Source: JANYCO01 sp964437245
GTDB taxonomy: Bacteria; Bacteroidota; Bacteroidia; Cytophagales; Cytophagaceae
Assembly (NCBI GenBank): GCA_964437245.1
Contig: CAYTGJ010000004.1
Span: 1-64,000, forward strand
Length of the DNA stretch: 64,000 nucleotides
Direction of reading: 5' to 3'
Position 1 is the stretch's first letter; every line of letters starts with the position of its first letter. Positions 1-8,037 of the stretch are shown one piece after another. The notes below the pieces were generated by a model. It had not been told where the DNA came from, searched no databases, and saw only the letters and a program-made list of their open reading frames with translations. A program made the position numbers and the translations under genes.

Positions 1-246
1 CAGTTCTACTGCAGCGGTCGCAAGCAAGGCTCCGTCCTTAATAACCCGGAGTGCTCCCCCCTGTTCGGTTACAAAGATCCTCCCGTCTTCCGCAGGAGCA
101 AACGCAAGAGCGGTAGGCGAAGTAATACCGGTGGCTACCTGAACCTGAGCGAATCCTTCCGGATATGCCTGGGCATAAATGGTTCCGGAGAAAAGCAGCC
201 ATCCGAGGCCTGCGAAAAAAGAATGGAGTAGTAGTTTTGTTTTCAT
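1..246 (-). CDS. PQQ-dependent sugar dehydrogenase, N-terminal fragment (cut by window edge)
   Basis: The reverse strand from an ATG at 246 encodes a signal peptide ending near the residues TIYAQ, then a segment with SPTALAFAPAEDG and IFVTEQGGALRV. This is the first blade of the glucose/sorbosone dehydrogenase (PQQ-dependent soluble sugar dehydrogenase) beta-propeller family, which oxidises sugars in the periplasm or outside the cell. Only 82 codons are present because the gene runs off the left edge. Substrate cannot be judged from this part. Confidence 0.8.
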   Translation of the reverse strand, partial: MKTKLLLHSFFAGLGWLLFSGTIYAQAYPEGFAQVQVATGITSPTALAFAPAEDGRIFVTEQGGALRVIKDGALLATAAVEL

Positions 247-355
247 ATATAAAAAATTTAGTTCGACGTTGCTCAAAAATAGAGGAGGAAACAAGACCGA
301 ACCTTATACTTCCTGCAAGGATTTTTATACGAATCCCACAGGCTGCTTAAAACGA

Positions 356-736
356 TCACCGGTAGCGGACCAGAATATGCCGGGTTCCATACTTTTTTTT
401 CTCCCTGCTTACCAACTGGATAATGTGGTATCCATAACCCGTTTTCACGATTTCCGAGATCTCTCCGATCCTGAGTGTCACCATTGCCTCTTCGTATCCC
501 CGCATTAACTGGCCTTTTTCGAAAAATCCGATTTCTCCGCACACAAGAAGGGTCTGGGTATCTTCCGAATAGAGTCGTGCCATCTCACAAAAATCTGCCC
601 CGTCGTTCAAACGGGCTTTTACCTCTTGTATTTTCACCAGGGCTGAATCTATCTGAGCCGTTGCAGAAGCAGCCCATAATAACGATACCGGAAGAACAGC
701 GTTTTTTAAAATTCTATTTATAGTATTCATACTCAA
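356..736 (-). CDS. Small exported parvulin-type (PpiC) peptidyl-prolyl isomerase, permuted order
   Basis: A 126-residue protein with a signal peptide (residues 1-28). The rest carries parvulin elements: FCEMARLYSED, GEIGFFEKGQL, LRIGEISEIVKTGYGYHII. Parvulins catalyse cis-trans isomerisation of prolyl bonds and in the periplasm help fold outer-membrane proteins. The first beta strand of a normal parvulin domain (R-H-I-L-V) is here at the very C-terminus (RHILVRYR) instead of before the helices. The ATG at 736 overlaps the end of the preceding gene by 23 bases; a second ATG lies at 730. Whether the permuted order is active is unknown. Confidence 0.75.
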   Translation of the reverse strand: MSMNTINRILKNAVLPVSLLWAASATAQIDSALVKIQEVKARLNDGADFCEMARLYSEDTQTLLVCGEIGFFEKGQLMRGYEEAMVTLRIGEISEIVKTGYGYHIIQLVSREKKKYGTRHILVRYR

Positions 737-1493
737 ATTTTTCTATCTGATAGCCTCCCTTCTCGGTCAGCAGTCCCCGGTCGTTATAATGAAAGCTTCC
801 TGTTTCTGCTTCTGACTCATAATCGAAACGGGTGTATAAGACGATTCTTCCTTTTTCCAGCACGTACCGGAAGCGGTATTCCCATTCCCGGCGGCCGGAA
901 GATGTTTCTTCCCAACCAGAATATTTTTCCGGAAAACGGTCACGCTCATATTTCAGTACGCTGACGGAAACAGAAGTACCTTTTTCATAATGTATTCTTT
1001 CCCTTTCTGTATTTCCATTCCTGAATACATCCTTGTAGTCAATCTCTCCGTTCGGATTGTAGCGGGTAACAGAGGCTACGCGACCGCTGTCGTATTCTAT
1101 TTGATAGCGGGCTACTTCATAGCTGTTTCTTTTTACCATCGGGAAATAGGAAGCAGGATCACCTCCTTGCTTTTCTATTTTTTTTATGGTCTGCTTATCC
1201 CGCTTCACACCTCTGAGTGTATCTACCTGACCGATCAGCAGTCCTTTTGCATCGTAAGTACAATATGTTGTGAGCTGCAATCCGTTGAAAAAAGGATCTC
1301 TTTCATACCGGGTGACCCTCCCTTCTTTATCAAAATAGATCCTGAGGCCGGGTGCATTTGTATAATCTACGGACCATCGCATGATCCTCACTTTATTTGC
1401 CTTGTATAGGCTATCGCTTTGATAGAGTCTGATGTTCTGGGAAAAAACAAGCGTGGCACTAAAAATAAGGAAACCGGTGATCATCAACTTCAT
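714..1493 (-). CDS. Exported protein of unknown function with YD-like repeats
   Basis: A 259-residue protein with a clear N-terminal signal peptide (cleavage after TLVFSQ). It has short tyrosine-rich strands such as IYFDKEGRVTRYERD, TYCTYDAKGLLIGQ and RFDYESEAETGSFHYNDRGLL, which resemble the beta-hairpin YD repeats of Rhs-like and MORN-like antigens but are too few for assignment. It overlaps the parvulin gene downstream by 23 bases, so the two are probably co-transcribed. Product is probably periplasmic or surface located. Confidence 0.75.
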   Translation of the reverse strand: MKLMITGFLIFSATLVFSQNIRLYQSDSLYKANKVRIMRWSVDYTNAPGLRIYFDKEGRVTRYERDPFFNGLQLTTYCTYDAKGLLIGQVDTLRGVKRDKQTIKKIEKQGGDPASYFPMVKRNSYEVARYQIEYDSGRVASVTRYNPNGEIDYKDVFRNGNTERERIHYEKGTSVSVSVLKYERDRFPEKYSGWEETSSGRREWEYRFRYVLEKGRIVLYTRFDYESEAETGSFHYNDRGLLTEKGGYQIEKFEYEYYK

Positions 1494-1718
1494 AAATACA
1501 CTCTTTCGTTAATAATAATTTTAATACGATTCCAGGATACCCGATTCTATTTACCCGATACAAAATAGATCCTGACATTATTGCATATCTTGTATTCTGA
1601 AAGAATTTTAACATTAATCCGGGACACTCTGACTAATTTAGCAACAGTCTATTCTTTTCTCTGCATCTGCTTTCCGGCGATAACAATTATACTACTCCAA
1701 TTGGTTCCTCCGCATTTT

Positions 1719-2114
1719 TCAACTGTTTTCCCTGGTCAGCACGATACAAAAACATAAGTATGCTGCGATCAAGGTAAGCGGAGTGAATACGTACAATTCA
1801 ATACGAGTCTCCGCCAGCAGATTCCCGATTGTGTTGAGAGAGAACAGTAAGGCAAAAAATCCGATGACGATCCTGAATACATTCAACGGTATTTTGTTTT
1901 TAATGTAACCGGCCCGTAGCAGAAAAACCAGGATCATCAGCACATTGATCAAGATAGAGACCGTTTCAAATTGTCTCATTTCAGTTACGCTGTTCAGTTT
2001 GCCTCCCCATATCACAGAATAGGGGATACACTCTGTGATGACCAGCAGATGGAATACAATGACGACAGATGAAAGAACGATCATTATATTCAGTGCTTTT
2101 TGAGGTGCTATCAT
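1719..2114 (-). CDS. Small four-helix inner-membrane protein, unknown function
   Basis: A 131-residue protein starting at an ATG. It has four hydrophobic segments, roughly residues 8-27, 51-66, 80-98 and 108-126, linked by short loops. No family is recognised. It stands 60 bases downstream of the lipoprotein gene at 2175-2717 on the same strand. It was chosen over the opposite strand because the hydrophobic pattern is continuous and starts and stops cleanly. Confidence 0.65.
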   Translation of the reverse strand: MIAPQKALNIMIVLSSVVIVFHLLVITECIPYSVIWGGKLNSVTEMRQFETVSILINVLMILVFLLRAGYIKNKIPLNVFRIVIGFFALLFSLNTIGNLLAETRIELYVFTPLTLIAAYLCFCIVLTRENS

Positions 2115-2174
2115 TTTCAGGATTTTTAACGGTGTAAGTTATCAAGAAAATTATTTCATCAGGAATCTTTCGTT

Positions 2175-2717
2175 CTATTTTTTAGCAACCCATACGTTTC
2201 TGTTAAAAACCAGTGAAGTGTCGTATCCCAATACTTCTCCCTGTTTAAAAAAAGAAGCCGTCATAACTCCTCTGATTAAATAGCTCCCCAGGAATTTTGT
2301 TTCGCTCAGTTTTTTCAACGAATCATAAGGGATTACAAAATCAATGGTATCCGCTTCGAGTTCTATTCCGGAAAAAAAGATCTTTCTGTTCAGATCATAA
2401 AAAGTGACCGAAATTTTATAATCCAATTGATTGCATTTTGCCAGCTTGTGAAGAGAACCGGAAGAAAAATAAATTTTCCCCCTGATGGAATCTTCCTCGC
2501 TGATGATCTCGGACCGGAGCTTAAGAAGCGGTACAATTTTTTCCTCCCGGTCAAGACACCGTTGTTCATCCTGGGAAATAATAGTACTGGCACTTCTGAT
2601 CCCGGACGGCTGCCCTTTGAGAGCAGCGGAATATTCCGGATCTTTTTTTACTCCGGAAGTACATGCTCCCATACAAACAATTGCCCCGATCAGCAATCCG
2701 ATTTTTCTTATCCCCAC
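2175..2717 (-). CDS. Lipoprotein of unknown function
   Basis: A 180-residue protein with a lipoprotein signal: short basic start, hydrophobic core and lipobox (C-M-G-A-C, lipidated Cys about residue 19). The only in-frame start is GTG at 2717, since an in-frame stop lies a few codons upstream. The mature part has beta-rich composition and no known motif. Probably anchored in the inner or outer membrane facing the periplasm. Confidence 0.7.
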   Translation of the reverse strand: MGIRKIGLLIGAIVCMGACTSGVKKDPEYSAALKGQPSGIRSASTIISQDEQRCLDREEKIVPLLKLRSEIISEEDSIRGKIYFSSGSLHKLAKCNQLDYKISVTFYDLNRKIFFSGIELEADTIDFVIPYDSLKKLSETKFLGSYLIRGVMTASFFKQGEVLGYDTSLVFNRNVWVAKK

Positions 2718-3203
2718 GTTATATATTCTGGTTATTTAACTGTTCCCTTTCAAATCCACCCATATATGATTTAACATAATAGATTCTTCTACTATGCATG
2801 GCACTACTTTCTATCAATTTCACTGTTTTTCTGACGATGAACAAAAGGTTTAACAACGGATCTTTCAGGAGAAATCCGGTAGTTTAGTAAATCCATTTAC
2901 GGGAACATATCCCACTTTGTTAAGAGAGTTTCTTCTTTCCTTTTTTCTCTTTTCTGGAAGAGCAGGGTAATTTTTAACTTCTTTTTGACTATATGATTAT
3001 GTTTTTTAAAAAATGACCTTCTTTTTTTCTGCTATACTACAAAATGGAAAAACAATTCCCTGAAAACAGTTGGTTTTAACGGTCATCATTTTTTTGCTTT
3101 ATTTCACTATTTCAAAAAATAATATCGTGTCTGCCCTCCGAATGTACCCAAAGACACCCGACTATACATCTTTTAAAAAGTTTGACTACCTTTCCTCCGG
3201 ACG
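2718..3203. other. Intergenic, 486 bases, no gene seen
   Basis: AT-rich divergent spacer between the lipoprotein gene (minus) and the pseudouridine synthase (plus). Reading frames here are short or mirror the neighbours. It should hold the promoters of both genes, but no TAnnTTTG element stands out. Confidence 0.6.
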
Positions 3204-3884
3204 ATGGTAGTTTCTGATCATATTCTTTTCGAAGACCCTTATGTGCTGGTCGTACATAAACCCAACGGGCTGATGGTGGAACCCGACCGTAACAACTATC
3301 CAAACCTGTTGCACCTGGTACAGAAGTATGTAAAAAGTCATCTTCCTCCGGGCGAAGAGGTCTATGCGCAGCACATCCACCGGCTCGACCGCCCGGTAAG
3401 CGGCATTGTCCTGTTTGCCAAACAACGCTCCGTCCTGCGTCCGCTTAGTGAGCAGTTTGCCGAACGGAAAGTAAAAAAATACTATCAGGCACTTACCAGC
3501 GATGCTCCTTCTGTACGAAAAGGAACGCTGGAACATTGGCATCGCAAAGAAAAAAAGAAGGCTGTACTGGTAGACGAACATACTCCCTGGGCAGAAAAAA
3601 TAAGGCTGGAATACGAAACAGAAACCGTTGCCGAAAACCGGTTTTTATGGAAGATCGCCCTGCATACCGGAAAGTTTCACCAAATCAGGGTCCAGTTGGC
3701 CTCTACCGGCTGCCCCATCATAGGCGATCAACTCTATGGATCGTCCGTACCTTATCTGCCAGAGGCCATCGCATTGCATGCCTGTCAACTGATCTTTACT
3801 CACCCGGTGAGCGGCCAGGAAATCTCGATCGTCGATCCCTCCGGGTTTCCGTCCCTGCCATCTGAGTACTCAAAACCCCGTTAG
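3204..3884 (+). CDS. RluA-family 23S rRNA/tRNA pseudouridine synthase
   Basis: A 226-residue protein of the RluA family, which isomerises uridine to pseudouridine in rRNA or tRNA. The signature HRLDRPVSG is at about residues 59-67, with catalytic Asp62. It continues with the usual YQAL, LHTGKFHQIRVQLA and GDQLYG elements. It has no S4 domain, so it is a short member of the type often annotated RluC/TruC-like. Target site cannot be told from sequence. It is a single-gene unit followed by the glycosidase after 113 bases. Confidence 0.9.
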   Translation: MVVSDHILFEDPYVLVVHKPNGLMVEPDRNNYPNLLHLVQKYVKSHLPPGEEVYAQHIHRLDRPVSGIVLFAKQRSVLRPLSEQFAERKVKKYYQALTSDAPSVRKGTLEHWHRKEKKKAVLVDEHTPWAEKIRLEYETETVAENRFLWKIALHTGKFHQIRVQLASTGCPIIGDQLYGSSVPYLPEAIALHACQLIFTHPVSGQEISIVDPSGFPSLPSEYSKPR

Positions 3885-3997
3885 GAAGTCCTCTTTCTAT
3901 GCTGTTTGTGAGTTGCTAAAACATTATCCTTTCTTTTCTCATTATATTGTATTATTTTACTATTAAATGTGATTATTAAAACAACAATGAGGGGCTT

Positions 3998-5917
3998 ATG
4001 AAAAGATCAAGGTTGTATTTTTCTTCGGTTATGGGGAGGTTGCTTGTCATGGCAATACTGCTTAGCGGAATTACCCATTGCCTGAAAGCACAAAACTTTA
4101 TTCAGCGCCAGGGGAAAAAACTCTATTATCATGGAAGTGAAATCTCTCTTCGGGGCATGGCTTTTGGCAACCTGGTATGGGACGACCATCAGAATCCGGC
4201 CAATCACCACAGTGAAGCGGATTTTGAAAGGATCCAGGACCTGGGAATGAATGCCATCCGTTTTTATCTCAATTATAAAACGTTTGAAAACGATGCCACT
4301 CCTTATGTATACAAACAGTCGGGCTGGGACTGGCTGGACACGAACCTGGAATGGGCACGCGCACACGGCATTTTCCTGATCCTGAACATGCATGTGCCGC
4401 AGGGAGGTTTTCAATCCCAATGCCAGAGTCCCGGATTGTGGACAGATATGGAAAACCAGCGAAGGCTGTCAGCCCTGTGGAAAGCCATTGCGCTCCGTTA
4501 TAGGGACGAACCGCAGATTGCCGGGTTTGATATCGTCAACGAACCTACTCCTTCCGGAAGCGTGGAGAACTGGACCAACCTCGCCCAGAGGATCATCGAC
4601 AGTATCCGGGCGGTCAACACCCATCATCTGATCATCACTGAGCGGGCGCTTGCGCTGAACTGCGATTACGGCTACCAGGACGAGCACAACAACTATCCCC
4701 AAGTAACCGAAAACAACATGATGTACACCGTCCACCTGTACGATCCTTATGAATATTCCCATCAAAACCTTGCCTGGGCAGGAACCGGTGACGGAGGAAA
4801 ATACCCGGACACCAACAGGCTCATATTGCCTTCTGACCTTGGTTACGCCACGGGCGACTATGACAACTCGTCCATTCCCTCCGGCACCACCGACTGGACG
4901 TATTACACAGGAACTGCATTTTCCGTACAAGATGATTCTATCCTGGCCGGCCGGGTAGTATTTCTTTCCCGCCAGATCGGCACGGGTACCGTTTATTTTG
5001 ACGACATTACGCTGGATGAACTGGATGCTTCCGGCAATGTAATACGGCAGTTATTCCGCGTCAATCTCTCCTCCGGTACTTATGGCTGGTGGTCAGCCAA
5101 CGGCAGCGGCAATTATTTCATCTCTTCTTCCGGCCACCAGGACCAATACTCTGTTGCGGTCAGTGGCACAACCGATAATGCCACCGTCTCCTGTCTGGAT
5201 TTTACCTTCCGCGCCATCAAGCACAACCAATACCGGATCAGTGGATGGATGAAAGGCGAGAACATTCCTGCCGGAGCCTCTGCTTCCATTTCCACCGAAT
5301 ATTATTACTCTCCTTCCCGTGAGCCTTTGCAGACAAGGAACTATGAATACCTGAAGCGTAAAATAACCGGTTATGCCGCTTACATTGAGGATGCCGGGTT
5401 TCCGGTATACTTTGGAGAGTTTGGTGCCGCCCGGTCTTGTTTTGTTGACAATAAAGGAGGAGCCCAGTGGGTAGCAGATGCGATGCGTATTTTCGATAGC
5501 CTCGGTTATCACTTCACTTACCACTCGTATAAAGAAAGTAGTTTCGGCTATTACGACGGTTGGGATCAACCGGTAGATCCTTCTACGGTCAATACCGAAC
5601 TTAAAACGGTGTTTCAGGATTTTTTTGGAACTACCACTTCCGTAGAAAAGGAAATAGCGGAAGTGGTAAAAAGAAACGTTAAAATATTTCCTAACCCGGC
5701 CCAGGATATTCTGACCATTGTGGCGGAAAACAATACAACCATACTCGAAGTGGAATTGCTTGATCTTATGGGAACTACCCTGCTACGCACGGATATGCTT
5801 TCATTTGAGGTGAAAAATCTGGTCAAAGGCCCGTACCTGCTTAAAATATCCCACACCAACGGCGAGAACCGAAACGACGTTATGATCACCCATCAACCGG
5901 TGATCATCATTCCTTAG
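3998..5917 (+). CDS. T9SS-exported GH5 glycoside hydrolase with inserted beta-sandwich module
   Basis: A 639-residue secreted enzyme. A signal peptide (about 1-31) precedes a GH5 (cellulase-type) TIM barrel starting QNFIQRQGKKLYYHG. The general acid/base is in FDIVNEP (Glu182) and the nucleophile in YFGEFGA (Glu474); YTVHLYDP supplies the usual active-site His. Between these, about residues 290-440, lies a beta-rich insertion (FDDITLDELDASGNVI, FTFRAIKHNQYRISGWM) that looks like a carbohydrate-binding-type sandwich. The C-terminus (FPNPAQDILTI, KNLVKGPYLLKI) is a type A T9SS sorting domain. Expected to cut beta-linked glucan or mannan outside the cell. Confidence 0.92.
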   Translation: MKRSRLYFSSVMGRLLVMAILLSGITHCLKAQNFIQRQGKKLYYHGSEISLRGMAFGNLVWDDHQNPANHHSEADFERIQDLGMNAIRFYLNYKTFENDATPYVYKQSGWDWLDTNLEWARAHGIFLILNMHVPQGGFQSQCQSPGLWTDMENQRRLSALWKAIALRYRDEPQIAGFDIVNEPTPSGSVENWTNLAQRIIDSIRAVNTHHLIITERALALNCDYGYQDEHNNYPQVTENNMMYTVHLYDPYEYSHQNLAWAGTGDGGKYPDTNRLILPSDLGYATGDYDNSSIPSGTTDWTYYTGTAFSVQDDSILAGRVVFLSRQIGTGTVYFDDITLDELDASGNVIRQLFRVNLSSGTYGWWSANGSGNYFISSSGHQDQYSVAVSGTTDNATVSCLDFTFRAIKHNQYRISGWMKGENIPAGASASISTEYYYSPSREPLQTRNYEYLKRKITGYAAYIEDAGFPVYFGEFGAARSCFVDNKGGAQWVADAMRIFDSLGYHFTYHSYKESSFGYYDGWDQPVDPSTVNTELKTVFQDFFGTTTSVEKEIAEVVKRNVKIFPNPAQDILTIVAENNTTILEVELLDLMGTTLLRTDMLSFEVKNLVKGPYLLKISHTNGENRNDVMITHQPVIIIP

Positions 5918-6080
5918 GGTTAAGGTGTATGAGTTTCCGGGGTATTTACAACACCCTTTTAGTTAGTATAGTGAAAGCATTGTAGTACTGTCGAATACCC
6001 TATATAGGAGCCCTTATTTCAATTTTTATCGGGAATCTTTTTTGAAAGATCGCTAAGGTTCCAGCGAAGATTATTCAAAA

Positions 6081-6090
6081 NNNNNNNNNN
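6081..6090. other. Assembly gap (10 N)
   Basis: Ten undetermined bases. They fall one base before the stop codon of the minus-strand lipoprotein gene that ends at 6092, so the join leaves that gene complete, but order and distance between the two flanks are only scaffold-level. Confidence 0.98.
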
Positions 6091-6091
6091 T

Positions 6092-6637
6092 CTAGTCACA
6101 GTCCTGCTCCCGAACCACGGGATATTCTCCTTCGTATCCTTTTTCAACATAGACCGCAAGAGGTACTACCACTTCATCGCTGGAAGTCTGTACCCAGGTC
6201 CACTCTGCCAGATGGTTAGGGCCCTTCTGATAATTGATCCTGGCCATGCGGCTCTCTTCCCCGGAAACTGCCTGGCAGATAAGCTCGTAATGACCGGCTT
6301 CCGGATAATTTAATTGTGTAATTTTATAATGGTCCTTGGCCTGTCCTAGCAAAAGCGTAAGGAGATAACCCTGTTCATTTTTTTCAATATGAATAGTGGA
6401 ATTCTCCACATCACAGTACTGATGCACCACATAGCCATTATCAATGGAGGTGAGCATCACCCAGTCTGCCGGAAACTCTTCGAGTGTTGCCTTTTTTCCT
6501 GTTTCAGGATCTATAATGCTATTGATGACGAGGGTACTGTCCTTAGATTCTGTTGCAGTTACTTTTTCTTCCTGAGGGGTACACGCACTCATACAAAGGA
6601 CAGCAAAGCAATAAATATAACAGGCTATATTTTTCAT
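6092..6637 (-). CDS. Lipoprotein of unknown function
   Basis: A 181-residue protein with a lipoprotein signal (hydrophobic core then L-C-M-S-A-C, Cys19). The mature part includes VMLTSIDNGYVVHQYCD and a late WTWVQTSSDEVVVP stretch; no family is recognised. The stop codon (TAG) lies directly beside the assembly gap. No operon partner is certain. Confidence 0.75.
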   Translation of the reverse strand: MKNIACYIYCFAVLCMSACTPQEEKVTATESKDSTLVINSIIDPETGKKATLEEFPADWVMLTSIDNGYVVHQYCDVENSTIHIEKNEQGYLLTLLLGQAKDHYKITQLNYPEAGHYELICQAVSGEESRMARINYQKGPNHLAEWTWVQTSSDEVVVPLAVYVEKGYEGEYPVVREQDCD

Positions 6638-6657
6638 GATTAGAAATATTTTTTCTT

Positions 6658-6906
6658 TTAATTAAGTGTACAGGATCTCTCGTTTCCGGAAAAGGTAGTC
6701 TGAAAATAAAAATCTGTAAGGCGCTTTTTTAAAAGAATAGAATATTCGCTGTTTAAAATAACTTTTTCATTTACGCTGGTAAACGATGTATAAAAAATAA
6801 CACTACACTCCTGGGAAAATTTCTGTATAATCTTCAACTCTTTTTGGGTATTATCCGATACTCTTGATTCTCTTCTGATTAGAATAACAGAAGCCAGAAG
6901 AGACAC
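6658..6906 (-). CDS. Small hypothetical protein, uncertain
   Basis: An 82-codon frame that opens at GTG. It encodes a soluble, Ser/Lys-rich peptide (TQKELKIIQKFSQE) with no known motif. It lies between two better supported genes on the same strand, in an otherwise empty stretch, and could be a decayed or truncated gene. Kept only because the other strand shows nothing. Confidence 0.3.
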   Translation of the reverse strand: MSLLASVILIRRESRVSDNTQKELKIIQKFSQECSVIFYTSFTSVNEKVILNSEYSILLKKRLTDFYFQTTFSGNERSCTLN

Positions 6907-6952
6907 CCTAAGTTATAAATTTAATGGATATAATGCAATTGGATATTACTGA

Positions 6953-7228
6953 TCAGTCTTTACAAATGTCCCAATCAGGCTCATAGATCTGATGGATTTC
7001 TGATAGAAATTCATAATGCTGGTACTGAAACTTTTCTTTTTGTTCCTGATTTTCAAAGGAAATAATGTACTTCGATCCGGTATTGTAAAAATAGATCTTT
7101 CCTTTGCTGCTATCCATTCCTTTCCGGAAATTCACCTCAAAAGAATTCATTTTTTTTAAGGCCTCTTCTTCCGAAACCGCTTTTTTAAATACAATGACCA
7201 GTTCGTTTTTTTCTTCTCTTGTGCTCAT
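6953..7228 (-). CDS. Small soluble hypothetical protein
   Basis: A 91-residue protein starting at ATG, with an amphipathic charged N-terminal half (EELVIVFKKAVSEEEALKKM-like pattern) and a beta-rich middle (GKIYFYNTGSKYIISF). It ends in a short EPDWDICKD tail. No signal peptide or membrane segment. A longer frame on the opposite strand (from 7104) overlaps it but its first 115 codons read as non-coding. No family recognised. Confidence 0.6.
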   Translation of the reverse strand: MSTREEKNELVIVFKKAVSEEEALKKMNSFEVNFRKGMDSSKGKIYFYNTGSKYIISFENQEQKEKFQYQHYEFLSEIHQIYEPDWDICKD

Positions 7229-7448
7229 GTCCGGAATTCCGATAAAAGACTATAATGATGAATACAAAATTTTCCCGGCTTTGGTAACATCATTTTCATT
7301 TAATGATCAAAGCCGGAGACTAAAGATACATTTTCCTTTTCGCTTTCCTCTTAAAAAATTGTATTCAGGCATAAAATATTCGATATTTAAAAATTGTATT
7401 TTCTATTTTAACAATCTTACCGGTTCGCTAAACACAAGCACCCCGAAA

Positions 7449-7856
7449 ATGAAACAAACGAACGTATTCACCTTTCAACAACTTTTTCTGATAGACGGCT
7501 CCGGAGCGGCATTGTCTGCTGTAATGTTAGTGGTCTTGTCATTTTTTGAAACAACTTTCGGGATGCCCGGCCAGGTGCTTTTCAGGCTACTACCGGTGGT
7601 ACTCCTTTTTTCGGGCTACTCGTTCGCCTGCTATTATTTATCTCCGGCAAACGGTGCACTGTATTTAACCATCATCGCCATCGCAAATCTTTTCTATTGC
7701 AGCCTTACATTATATTTGATCTTCCTGTATTTTGAGAAATTAACCATCTTAGGTATTCTCTATTTCCTGGCAGAGAAAATCATAATCATTGCGTTGGCGA
7801 TTGTTGAATTAAAAGCAGCGAAAGCAATTGTCGCACAAAAAAGCAATAGGAGATAA
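7449..7856 (+). CDS. Four-helix membrane protein, unknown function
   Basis: A 135-residue protein. I chose the ATG at 7449 (MKQTNVFTFQQ) because the longer open frame from 7104 runs antisense to another gene and lacks protein-like composition. Four hydrophobic segments follow at about residues 18-38, 48-65, 70-97 and 100-125. It ends with a basic tail (KSNRR). No recognised family; probably an inner-membrane protein. Confidence 0.65.
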   Translation: MKQTNVFTFQQLFLIDGSGAALSAVMLVVLSFFETTFGMPGQVLFRLLPVVLLFSGYSFACYYLSPANGALYLTIIAIANLFYCSLTLYLIFLYFEKLTILGILYFLAEKIIIIALAIVELKAAKAIVAQKSNRR

Positions 7857-8037
7857 TGTCTCTGGTTTAAGAAGTGATGGTTATTAGTCCAGAGTGCTTC
7901 ATTTGAAAACTACAAATACCTGAAGAAGAAAAACCCTATAGAGGCAAAGATATGATCTGTTGTTCACACAAGTATCGCTTTTTTACTTATTTTTAGAGGC
8001 CGCTCCGGCAAACGGGTGAGCACAATGCATCTCTATT

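Noticed and set aside
4469..4930. Antisense frame inside the GH5 gene
   Set aside because: Composition is typical of an antisense shadow; the plus-strand gene has clear motifs on both sides.
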